The notes under the pieces are model-generated. The model worked only from the letters and a program-made list of their open reading frames with translations. It was not told the DNA's origin and ran no database searches. A stretch of DNA of 64,000 nt from Agapetus fuscipes. Lineage: Eukaryota; Arthropoda; Insecta; Trichoptera; Glossosomatidae. Positions 55,361-64,000 of this stretch are shown here, one piece after another. The position numbers were made by a program, and so were the translations under genes. Location: positions 13,888,001 through 13,952,000 of the forward strand of contig OX637339.1 of assembly GCA_951799405.1 (NCBI GenBank), written 5' to 3'. Position 1 is the stretch's first letter. Each line of letters starts with the position of its first letter.

Positions 55361-55605
55361 AGGTTACAAATGACTGGAACATACAGAGCGAGAAAAAAAG
55401 GAGACTGCCTAGGCAAGTGATGAATGTCGAGGAGATGAAAGAATGTCAGAAAAAAGTGGAGACACATCTGCAGAGGTACTGGCCACCCCTAGTGGAATGG
55501 CGGCTGTATTTTTTATGAGTAGGTACTTACATGTAGTGAGGAGATGAAATAATGACAGAACAAAGTGGAGACACATCAGCGGAGGTACTATGGTCTCAAT
55601 GGTTT
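55361..55605 (+). repeat. Family D retroelement fragments (two in tandem)
   Basis: aaatgactggaacatacagagcgag...gtgatgaatgtcgaggagatg...aaagtggagacacatctgcag...ctggccacccctagtggaatggcgg, then a second shorter piece from about 55535. Confidence 0.65.
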
Positions 55606-55662
55606 TTATGAGTAAGTACTTACATACCTTTAAGAGTACTTACATACCCCATTCCTAAGGAC

Positions 55663-55710
55663 AACTAAGGAGGGCCCTTCAGGTGTGACACACACAAAAA
55701 CTCTTTTATC
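55663..55710 (+). repeat. Retroelement 3' UTR scrap
   Basis: gagggcccttcaggtgtgacacacacaaaa matches, in opposite orientation, the 3' flank of the RT fragment at 56099-56160. Confidence 0.6.
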
Positions 55711-56098
55711 ATGTATAAAATGAAATAAATCATCCTTGTTTATATTTACCTACATAATATGTACTAGCAGAGCACAAATAATTATTATCATTTTAATTTC
55801 GAATATGCTCTTCACTGGATTAAAAATAATCTGCCTTTACCGATGACCAAGGTCCAATCAGGCCAACAGGAACTGGGTCTTGCTTGAGAATTGGCGCCTT
55901 CTGTAGTGAGCACCATCAGCTAACAGCGGGTCTTGTGGTGTGATTCACACAGCGCTCAACAAATAAATCACCTAACATTTTATTTATTTTTTCATATCTG
56001 CACTCATGACAAATACAGGAAAGTTGTATTTGTTGTGAGCCCATAGCTTTATACACTAGACTACAGACTGGTTCATAAATATATAACAGGCTTATTTA

Positions 56099-56655
56099 TT
56101 TTAAATTACATATAAGAGAGCGCCGTTTTGTGTGTGTCACACCTCAAGGGCCCTCTCCGATTACGGATAAGACTCTTTGAAAAGGTGCGTCTTGAGAGTT
56201 CCGCGAAATATACCCACAGATTTGGAGTTCTTCACTCCGGGTGGCAGTCTGTTCCACTCCACCGGACCCGCAACACGGAAAGCACGGTCTCCAAAATTTG
56301 TACGGATCTGACGGTGCGGCTGAACCAAATTGATCGCACCATCGCCCGCGGATCTGAGTGTCTGCCTCCTCACACCCATCTCAACAGGCGAAATCATGTC
56401 AGTCAGATAAGGTGGAGCCAAGCCATTGTTGGATTTATATACCATCAGACACACACGGTAGACCACCCTCTCCGGGAAATGAAGCCAATGTAGTTTTTTT
56501 AACAGCGGAGTGATGTGAGCGAATTTGGATATCCCGAATATGAGCCTTGCTGCCGAATTCAACACAGATTGAAAGCGGTTGAAATGCTTCTTCGGCTGAC
56601 CACTATAAAGCGTTGAGCAATAATCAATCAGAGACATCACAAACGCACTCACCAC
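56099..56655 (-). pseudogene. Non-LTR retrotransposon RT ORF, C-terminal 164 codons plus 3' UTR
   Basis: Minus strand reads MSLIDYCSTLYSG, NRFQSVLNSAARLIFG, LHWLHFPERVVYRVCLMVYK, NGLAPPYLTD and VAGPVEWNRLPPGVKNS, the classic end of jockey/CR1-type reverse transcriptases, with stop near 56161. 5'-truncated and probably inactive. Confidence 0.88.
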
Positions 56656-57070
56656 TCACGCACATGGTTGAACAAAATCACAATATTCTCATTCACAGCT
56701 GCAGCATCTGTGTAAATAAAGCCATGATAATCTTTCTTCAAGACAAGTAGCACTAAAACAAGAACAATTAAAAAAAGTAAGTACAGATGTACACGGCTAA
56801 AACTGAATTTAGACGACAGCTAGAGGAGGGCGCTGTTATGACTTTAGTTTGTCTTCAACAAAATACTTCTAAAATTTTAGCAATTCAGTCTACTTCACAT
56901 TAAACTATTAAAAATGTAAGTAATTTTAAAAGATTGCTAAGTTACAATAGTTCCGGTTTTAACCATTTTCAGTTTAAGCCGTGTCAATCTGTAAAGAGCC
57001 TCAAAAGCAAAATGAAAATTACTTTTATTTTTTAATTTTACAATCAAACTTATTTTTAAAATACCTTTAA

Positions 57071-57278
57071 TATATAATGTAAGTTGCAAAGATGTGTTAA
57101 CATTTAAAATTGATATGAAATGCATGACCACAAACAGACACGTGTATGTTTGCACTTGCAAATGCTGCATGTGTGGGTACTTACAAATTAAAATCTAAAC
57201 CTCAAATGCACATAAATCCTGAAACTATGACGACCTTCCATGAAACAGGGGGTTATACCAACCAATAGGCCAACGAAA
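57071..57278 (-). repeat. Family A copy, diverged
   Basis: taagttgcaaagatgtgtt...cacaaacagacacgtgtatg...accaaccaataggccaacgaa. Confidence 0.75.
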
Positions 57279-57298
57279 CAATTATAAATATAAAAAAA

Positions 57299-57469
57299 CA
57301 GTGTTTTATTTTGACAAATTAAGTGTTTATTTCACCTCAAGTACTTTCAGTTTGCTTACATCATTATCAAGATTCTTTTTTTGTTAATAGTGTCCTCTTG
57401 ACAATGACCTAAACAAGTCAAAAGTACTTGAGGTAAAATAAACACTCAATTTGTGAAAATAAAACTCTG
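57299..57469. mobile_element. Foldback MITE with 48-bp imperfect arms
   Basis: cagtgttttattttgacaaatt...acctcaagtactt pairs with aagtacttgaggtaaaataa...gaaaataaaactctg, with four mismatches over the arms. It lies just past the URB2-like poly(A) signal. Confidence 0.8.
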
Positions 57470-57539
57470 TGTTTTTCTTAATTTGTATAATTTCTTATAC
57501 AATGGATTTTCACTGTGTGAATACACAAACTCTAAAAAG

Positions 57540-57545
57540 TTTATT
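57540..57545 (-). terminator. Candidate poly(A) signal AATAAA, URB2-like gene
   Basis: The plus strand reads tttatt; on the minus strand AATAAA lies about 49 nt after the stop, implying a very short 3' UTR. Confidence 0.5.
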
Positions 57546-57593
57546 GAATTAAAAAATGTATAATTATTATATTTATGTAAAAAAATACAAAGT

Positions 57594-57864
57594 TTAGGAA
57601 GTTCCCGTATATTTGTAGTATTTATTATAGCTGTCGTACATCTGCTGGAACATGTATCGTCCTGAATCTGACATGTTTCTCATTAGAAAGCCGCAAGCAT
57701 GGCTGTCCAATAGTTTCATCAGAATGTAGGCGCAGTTCTGCAGATGGAATTTGACGCCTGGGCACACTGGCGCCTTCTGGAAGCTGGCGATAATGTCGCT
57801 CACGAGATATGCGGCAACACGGGTCAAATCCTGCTTGCAGTTGGTAACCATGGTCTGAACTAAC
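57594..57864 (-). CDS. URB2-like terminal exon with stop
   Basis: Minus-strand acceptor gttatttttag. Encodes VQTMVTNCKQDLTRVAAYLV to YNKYYKYTGTS, then TAA at 57594-57596. This is the most diagnostic part of the gene. Confidence 0.82.
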
Positions 57865-60800
57865 CTAAAAATAACAAAACATACTTTAATGAAAGGAGGA
57901 GATGAAAGAAGAATGTGCAAGGACTGGCCAACTCTGGCAGAATTGCGGCAGAATATAAAAAAAACTAGGGGCGTTGCCCCTGGCTGCTACGCAGCCCAAC
58001 CCCTTAACATTTGTGAAATGTTTATATTGCACATAGTTTCCTCGCGTTAAACTTCGTAGTATTAAAAAACATGTAAAATAAAAACACACAGTTTTTGTAA
58101 AAGAACATTTACTTAGATTTGTTAGGCTTTGATAAAATAAATTTATGAAAATCCGCCATTACAAAAAAATACTGGGAATATCCCGCACTGTAAACGGTTA
58201 AACCCTTATATAATAAATACATCGATAGTGTATGCAAATATTAAATTTTTTGACTCAAATGAACATAAGTGCAAAAAGAGTTGCACTTATGTTCATTTGA
58301 GTTGGGTGTTTATGTTGTAAGTCCACATGCAGCATGTGTAAGCGTGAACTTTAACGAGTCTGCTAGTGTACTTGTGTTATGTCACTGTGATTTTTGGTTA
58401 AAGTGCTGTTCTGTCACTGTGCTGTTTTGACACTGCGCTGATTTGTCACTGTGCTGTTTTGTCACTGTGCTGTTTTGTCACTGTGCTGTTTTGTCACTGT
58501 GCTGTTTTGTTACCGTGTTGTTTTGTCACCGTGTTGTTGTGTCACTGTGCTGTTCTTTCACTGTGCTTTTTTGTCTCCGTGTTGTTTTGTCACTATGCTG
58601 TTTTGTCAACGTGCTGCTTTGTCACTGTGCTGTTTTGTTACTGTGTAGTTTGGTCACTGTGCTGATTTGTCACTGTGTTGTTTTGTCACCGTCATTTTTT
58701 GTCACTGTGCTGTTATGTCACTGTGCTGTTTTGTCACCGTGCTTTTTTGTCAATGTGCCGTTTTGTCACTGTGCTGTTTTGTCACCGTGCTTTTTTGTCA
58801 ATGTGGCGTTTTGACACTGTGCTGTTAGATCACTGTGCTGTTTTATCACCGTGCTGTTTTGTCACTGTGCTGTTATGTCACTGTGCTCTTTTGTCACCTT
58901 CCAGTTTTTTCACTGTTTATTTGTCCCCGTGCTTTTTTTGTCAATGTGCTGTTTTGTTACTTTGTTATTTGGTCATGTATAGTTTTGTCACTGTTATATA
59001 ACTATGTAATATAGCTTTGCAACTTAGATTACAGATTATAAAGAATAGAAATCAAAATAATTTCCTTGTCTTATAGGTTGGTATGAGGCTGACCACCAAT
59101 ACTGAAAAAATGGTTCACTTTGCCAACGTCACCCCTGTTTGAGGGAAGATGGGCAAGAGTTGCAGAGCTTATGTTCATTAGAGATTGTGTTTTTATGTTG
59201 TAAGGACACATGCAGCATGTGTAAGCGCGAACTTATAAGTGTGTGCTTGAGGGAATGCATTTAATATGAATCTCAAATGGTATGTATCTTTGCAACTTAG
59301 ATTATAGAACTAAACAAAATAATTTCCTTGACTAAAAGGTTAGTATGTGGCTGACCACCCATACTGTAAGCAATGGTTCACCATGCAAATTTTATCTCTG
59401 TTTGAGGAAAAGTCGGCAAGAGTTGCAGGGCTTATGTTCATTTGAGATTAGTTTTTTTGTTGTAAGTCCACATGGGGCATTTGTAAGCGCGAACTTTTAC
59501 CTGTCTGCTTGTGGGAATGCATTTAATATGAATCTCAAATGGTATGTATCTTGGCAACTTAGATTATGTAAAGAAATACACAAAATAATTTCGTTGACTT
59601 ATAGGTTGGTATGAGGCTGACCACCCATACTTAAAAAAATGGTTTACTTTGCAAATTTCACCTTTGTTTCAGAGAAGGTTGGCAATAGTTGCAGGGCTTA
59701 TGTTCATTTGGAATGGGTTGTTATGTTGTAAGTACACATGCAGCATATGTAAGCGCGAACTTATACATGTCTGCTTGTAAGAATGCCTGTAATATGAATC
59801 TCAATTGTTATATATATGTTTGCACCTTAGATTACAGATTGAAATCCATTTTTATTTGGTTTTATTTTTTCTTTAATTTGCATGAAATAAAAGAAAATGT
59901 AAAAAAAACTTTCACGTTTTGCCGCTAGATGTCAATATAGTTCCATACATTTTCAGTATGAACAAACAGATTTATTGAAAGAAGTTTTCATACATTTTTA
60001 AACACATACGCGTAAGCTCGCAGCATTGCAGCATATATACAAAAATTAATTTGCCATAGAACATGAATGTGTTTCATCTGCTGTGATGGCATTGATTTTG
60101 AAAATCGAAACTCGACGACGAAAGACGACCACGAAGGACAATATAATTAAGGATAGTATATCGCAGTTACATTGAAAAGACACCAAAAGCGTAACATGCT
60201 GCATTTAGCAAATCTGTCGGCAGCATATATTTCAGAATGCTGTAAATTAAAAAAAAAAACATACATGTGTGACAATCTATGACAACACATAGCTGAGGGA
60301 TATTTTGAATGTTTAAACTCCATTGTAATGAAATTGATAATGAACAAATACCATAGACAACAAAATTGTGAGGTCACACAACCACATTGCTAATCTAATT
60401 TAATCTAAGCTGCAAAGATATATATCATTTAAGATTTATATTAAATGCATTCCCACAAGCAGACATGTATAATTTCGCGCTAACACATGCTGCACGTGGA
60501 CCTACAATATAAAAATCCAATCTCAAATGAACATAAGCCCTGCAACTCTTTCCGTCCTTTCCTGAAACAGGGGTGACATTGGCAAAGTGAACCATTTTTT
60601 ACAGTATAGGTGGTCAGCCGCATACCAACCTGTAAGTCAAGGAACATACATGACAAATTACATTTTTTAAATCAATAAACAATAATAAGTATATACATGG
60701 ACATCAAAGGTAAACAAAGCTACGGAAAAGGTAAACAAATATTTCATTGTTGGAGCTGCTGTGACAATTTTTTTTTTTTTTTAATTTGTTCCGAGTCCAT

Positions 60801-63800
60801 TTTAATTGGTATGCGCTTTAAATCCATTGTTAAAAATACCAACTTTTCAATATTCACAGCAATGGCCACCAGCTGTTCCATTTCTGAATTTTTCATGAGC
60901 TTTTCTGCGTTGCTTCGTAAGCACAATGCTTTGATCAGCTTTCTGCAAACCAGAAGAAAGCATGGCCACCTAGAAATACAAACAAAACAAATACATCCAT
61001 TTTTTTGTACATTACAACCAAATTCCTGAAATAGCGAACAAATGGGATATTCAGACTTAAAAAAGGAGAGAGCATGCATGAAAAAAAATACGACACTGGA
61101 GGAAATGAAAGAAGCATAATCTTTTATAAAGCAAGGACTGAAAGAAATGGCGGTTGATCTGCTATGCTGGCGGTTCCGGCTTTTAATTTTTATTCTTATT
61201 TTGCACCTAATTTAAGTCTAGGTACATTTCAGTATTTTGTTGTTGCTTGATGATTGATTAATAGGTTGGTATGAGGCTGACTTTCCATACTATCAAAACT
61301 TGGATCAATTTTTCCAATGCCACCCATGGGAAAGGCGGCAGGAGTTGTAAGGTTTAGTTTATTTTGTATGTACACATGCAGCATGTGTGTGCCCGAACTT
61401 GCATTGAATATGAGCCCTAAATGTCAATATATTTTTTCAACTTAGATTATAGATTGAAAAGAGACTGGTGGAAAGTCTCCGGCGGAGGTGGGAGGATGGA
61501 ATGAGAAGTGATGCCACACATCTTGTGGTGGCAAGTTGGAGGATGGCTGCAAGGAACAGGAGGAGCTGAACAGGCCGTGGAGAGATTTGGGCTGTAGTGC
61601 TGTTAGAAATTCATAATCAAAGATAGATATCATGTTATTTTTATCATATCAAAGATAAGAGAAAAAAGCAATTCCATTTAAGGTAATATTTATCAGAAAA
61701 TACTCGTAGATGTATCTGAGATAAAATATATAAACAACAGGTTAATTACACCCCAACGTCTAAGTGCTTCATTTGAGCCGCTTCACTCGGACTGCTACAA
61801 GAATAATAGAGCGTGCTTTTTTTTTAAATAAATCCTGGGCGGGAGACTCCCTAGATTTCAGAGACTGTAGGGGTGTATGTTTTTCAACAGTGTATCTGCT
61901 ACCAGCCTCCAAAAAAGCGAACATTTATTCTTCTTCAATGGCACTACAGCCCAAGTCGATCCTTGGCCTCCTCTAGCCTCTGCCTGCAACTCCGCTTATC
62001 CTCTGACGCCGCTCTCCAGTTCCCAATTATATAAGCTGAGCCGTAACAATTACATAAAATAAAAATCACCTGTCCTGCAGAAGTTCTGATCTGTGCATCA
62101 GGAGGGAGTTTATCAGAGCTGTGCTCTTTAAGAGGATGGTGCAGAATACAGTGAGGGCTTCCTCACTGCCATGACTGTTGTTGATTTCTGCTTCAAAGTT
62201 AATCACGTTGGGCATCAGGAATATAATGTCCATCACGGAACGAGGCAGAATCATCTATAAACAAACAGTTTTCAATTTGAAATGTTTTTGATTGATATTT
62301 GTCAAAAAAAAGCAATGAACCGTAATCAAGAATCTGAATCCAGCCATGGGAGCCTAAAAACATTTATTACCCAGACTATAGCTCAGCTGGAAAGCTAGAG
62401 TTCTATACTCACCAAGGGTGTCAGAAATGATTTCCCGTTTCGGTAATTCCTTCAAACCCAAAAATCAAAGAACCGGTGAGTTTAACTAAGCCTTCATAAA
62501 AAATGAGAACCCGCTACCCTCACTTCAATTGAAGTGGTTGACGTGAGGCCAGCCCCCTCTCATGCAAAAATATATAGCTTACAACCGTCACATGCAACCC
62601 CTTTGGGGACAATGCAGGAAGGAGTTGCTCTACATGTGCAGTAAAAATGATCTACTTATCCATCAAAATATAAGAAATAGATTGAGTATATAAGTTTCTT
62701 CCCATAGTTATGCACGTGCCATGGAACGTAAATAAATAGACCGTGAAAAAAAGAAACAAGATAGCAATGTCATACATAAAAAAGAGAGGGAAAATTTACT
62801 TTTGTTTGACAATTCTAATATACGTCTCTCCTTACTAATACTTCACTTGAAGTGTAGTTTTTTTTGGCTATTTCTTTTATTTTTATTGATGAATCTACCC
62901 AAGTTTTTATAAATAAAACTGAAAAGTAGATTACCTTCTTGGTAGCAACAATCTCGGATATTATTTCAAAATAAATGGTTACAATCTCAACATTCTCCTT
63001 CCCCAGACTCTTCACACCCTTTTTCTCCGTTACTTTTCCTTCGACGAACCCTTCATCCTCCTCCACATCCCCTTCCAGCTTCTTGGCATTATGCGAGGAT
63101 GTGTTTCTGAGCCAGAAGTAAAAGTCCCAACACATTTGCTTGACAACAGTGGAGCGAGCGTCATTCTTGGCAGATATTTTGAGGTTAGCATTCAGGAAAC
63201 ACGACCATAGGTTCCTAGCTACCTTTGTGTTTAATTTTTCTTGGGTTTTCTTAGATTTTGGTGGTGTGTTGTCAGCCTGTAAAATCAATATTTTATCACG
63301 CAAAATTGTTAATTTACAAAAAAAGAGAAGAGCATGCATGAAAAGAGTGATGAATGTTGTGTGAATGAAAGATATAAGAGTAGAACAAAGTGGAGACGTG
63401 TTTGCAAAGTTTCTGGCCATCCATATTGGTAGGGTTATTTACACCATTTTAAGCTGGGGTATGCAAATATACAGATTTTTCCAGTTCGTGTTCCTGGAAG
63501 ACCAGATATTGACTGATACATTTGATTAAGGATGACCAACCATATTGTACAAAATAACTTACTTTGCCAATGTTCCCCTATTTCAGGTAAGGTCGGCAAG
63601 AGTTGCAGGCCTTATTTTCGATTGAGATTGAGTTTTAATGTTGTAGCTCCACGTGAGGCATGTGTAAGTGCAAACTTATACATGTCTGCTTGTGAGAATG
63701 TTTTTTAGACAAAAAAAAACTTACCGTCAGTTTGCTGAAATTCAGTAGCAATTTAGTAAATGTCTGGTTGAAGTATCTCACATCACAAATCTCACATATA

Positions 63801-64000
63801 TGTTCTATATTTCTCAAATTGATGTTTGTTACTTCCAGCCATAACGCTCCACATCTTTTATCCCCATTTTCCAAAAAGGTTTTTGTTGTGTTCCACACCA
63901 AGGTAAAGAATTTGCTTTCATTTTTTAGAAAATTTGAATTCTTGAAAATGGAATAGTTTTTGAGAACAGATGATAAAAGCAGGCTGGCACCCTTAGCGTG
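57594..64000 (-). CDS. URB2/Npa2-like ribosome-biogenesis protein, C-terminal five exons
   Basis: The C-terminus matches the Urb2 domain pattern (60S ribosome biogenesis, nucleolar). The key elements are NIEKL joined to VQTMVTNCKQDLTRVAAYLV, then a short helix pair, and the ending MYDSYNKYYKYTG, typical of this family. Exons on the minus strand: 63725-64000 (partial), 62935-63276, 62070-62254, 60844-60969, 57594-57864. They join in frame for 399 codons plus TAA. Exon 60844-60969 is 126 nt with phase 2 at both ends, so skipping it keeps frame, but the family alignment wants it. Codon use is AT-rich, unlike the GC-rich hnRNPUL and cofilin exons. Identification is from remembered family features, without a search. 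Confidence 0.75.
57895..57960 (+). repeat. Family D fragment
   Basis: ggagatgaaagaagaatgtgcaag...ctggccaactctggcagaattgcgg, in the last intron of the URB2-like gene. Confidence 0.5.
57968..57996. repeat. Two adjacent perfect mini-hairpins
   Basis: GGGGC-GTT-GCCCC (57968-57980) and GGCTGC-TAC-GCAGCC (57982-57996), one base apart, in otherwise AT-rich intron. Confidence 0.8.
58253..58302. repeat. Perfect hairpin, 22-bp arms, 6-nt loop
   Basis: actcaaatgaacataagtgc(aa) and its exact complement, made from two oppositely oriented pieces of family A. Confidence 0.85.
58281..59041 (+). repeat. Family A copy split by an internal minisatellite
   Basis: Family A sequence runs to about 58372 (catgcagcatgtgtaagcgtgaac...), is interrupted by 16-bp repeats, and resumes at about 59008 with atagctttgcaacttagattacagattat. 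Confidence 0.75.
58376..58995. repeat. Minisatellite, unit TCACTGTGCTGTTTTG (16 bp), ~38 units
   Basis: Tandem array with single-base variants (caccgtg, gttatg, cttttt). The array lies within an intron of the URB2-like gene. Open frames across it are artefacts of the repeat. Confidence 0.93.
59062..59308 (+). repeat. Family A copy
   Basis: ttccttgtcttatagg start, aacttagattatag end. First of three successive direct copies. Confidence 0.85.
59324..59568 (+). repeat. Family A copy
   Basis: ttccttgactaaaagg start; separated from the previous copy by about 15 bp of aactaaacaaaataatt. Confidence 0.85.
59589..59840 (+). repeat. Family A copy
   Basis: ttcgttgacttatagg start, accttagattacagatt end; the spacer again contains acaaaataatt. 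Confidence 0.85.
60391..60645 (-). repeat. Family A copy
   Basis: taatctaatttaatctaagctgc tail, ccaacctgtaagtcaaggaac end. Confidence 0.85.
60844..60969 (-). CDS. URB2-like exon, short symmetric
   Basis: Minus-strand acceptor tatttctag, then RWPCFLLVCRKLIKALCL and MEQLVAIAVNIEK. The phase requires the weak donor AA|GTTGGT at 60843-60842. A better-looking GTATTT five bases on would break the frame. The join NIEK-LVQTM fits the 'NLERLL' pattern of the family. Confidence 0.62.
61252..61455 (+). repeat. Family A copy, diverged
   Basis: attgattaataggttggtatgag...ggcggcaggagttgtaagg...aacttagattatagatt. Confidence 0.75.
61456..61610 (+). repeat. RTE-type retroelement 3' fragment
   Basis: aagagactggtggaaag...atttgggctgtagtgctg; the same end appears inverted at 61925-62035 (actacagcccaagtcgatcc...). 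Confidence 0.5.
61925..62035 (-). repeat. RTE-type retroelement 3' fragment, inverted
   Basis: On the minus strand reads ...ctggagagcggcg...gaggccaaggatcgacttgg then gctgtagtgccattg, a common insect retroelement 3' end. Confidence 0.55.
62070..62254 (-). CDS. URB2-like exon, internal
   Basis: Minus-strand acceptor gtttatag and donor GACAG|GTGATT. Starts MILPRSVMDIIFLMP and ends SLLMHRSELLQD, resembling the 'LLKHR' helix of Urb2 proteins. Ends in phase 2. Confidence 0.75.
62372..62641 (+). repeat. Family B SINE, diverged
   Basis: gactatagctcagctgg head with deletion, then accaagggtgtcagaaatgatttcccgtttcgg...cacttcaattgaagtggttg...ggggacaatgcaggaag. Confidence 0.8.
62935..63276 (-). CDS. URB2-like exon, internal
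   Basis: Minus-strand acceptor gattttacag and donor AAGAAG|GTAATC, phase 0 at both ends, 114 codons. Includes LWSCFLNANLKIS and an acidic loop EGDVEEDEGFVEG, then IVTIYFEIISEIV. Confidence 0.75.
63310..63435 (+). repeat. Family D fragment
   Basis: aaaaaagagaagagcatgcatg...gtgatgaatgttgtgtg...acaaagtggagacgtg...ctggccatccatattgg. Confidence 0.6.
63509..63700 (+). repeat. Family A copy, 3'-truncated
   Basis: gattaaggatgaccaaccatattg...ggtaaggtcggcaagagttgcagg...catgtctgcttgtgagaatg; it ends 25 bp before the URB2-like exon donor. Confidence 0.7.
63725..64000 (-). CDS. URB2-like exon, truncated by window edge
   Basis: The minus strand stays open from 64000 to the donor CTGACG|GTAAGT at 63725. 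It reads ASLLLSSVLKNYSIF early, and then MVWNTTK-like and NINLRNIEHICEIC segments follow. Ends in phase 0. Confidence 0.72.

Noticed and set aside
58376..58995. CRISPR-like array
   Set aside because: Repeats are contiguous 16-bp units with no spacers, and the sequence is eukaryotic.
58443..59001. Cys/Leu/Val-rich open frames of up to 123 codons
   Set aside because: They are translations of the 16-bp minisatellite in all three frames; the composition comes from the repeat, not selection.
57864..62070. Direct splice 62070 to 57864 in the URB2-like gene as the only form
   Set aside because: It is in frame, but would drop the NIEK-containing helix that the family has; exon 60844-60969 fits both phase and family pattern.
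62815..63420. 201-codon single ORF as an intact gene
   Set aside because: Only 62935-63276 is coding; the ends read through the introns on both sides and contain a family D fragment.

Overview
The window is eukaryotic, almost certainly insect, nuclear DNA. Short GC-rich exons with GT-AG borders sit in long AT-rich introns packed with DNA transposons, a tRNA-derived SINE and non-LTR retroelement scraps. The cofilin exons predict a protein very close to Drosophila twinstar as I know it. The order of the insect cannot be fixed from the sequence alone.

Three host genes are supported. (1) Plus strand, 3038-29583: 15 exons of an hnRNP U-like protein (HNRNPUL family). They cover the second half of a SPRY domain, a Lys/Glu-rich acidic insert, a P-loop kinase-like domain, an RGG tail and a Gln/Trp-rich low-complexity C-terminus. 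All exon phases join, giving 887 codons plus a stop. The N-terminal exons lie upstream of the window. (2) Minus strand, 54306 to 32958: cofilin/ADF (twinstar), complete at 148 residues. The ATG stands alone in exon 1 and is followed by a 19.2 kb intron. (3) Minus strand, from beyond 64000 to 57594: the last five exons (399 codons plus stop) of a protein whose C-terminus matches the URB2/Npa2 ribosome-biogenesis family.

The hnRNP U-like and cofilin genes converge, and candidate poly(A) signals for the two strands lie 27 bp apart near 30.7 kb. The URB2-like gene and cofilin are head-to-tail on the minus strand.

Most of the remaining sequence is repeats. There are two mariner-type copies (11092-12373; 35270-36253), a Tc1 remnant (24465-24937) and four hAT-type elements with 8-bp target duplications or close to them (8286-9755; 18872-19087; 27303-28528; 37853-38089). 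There is also a pogo-like element (33108-33598), a 988-bp element with long inverted termini (50247-51234) and several foldback MITEs. About twenty copies of an unnamed ~250-bp family ('family A') and about ten copies of a tRNA-head SINE ('family B') are present.

The most unusual structure is three head-to-tail copies of a 1.65 kb terminal-inverted-repeat element at 44147-49108. Neighbouring units are separated by a single TTA and the array is bounded by TAA. Other notable points are an 81-bp perfect foldback in an intron, a minisatellite that grew inside a family A copy, transposons ending within about 15-30 bp of two 3' splice sites, and a predicted GC-AG intron.
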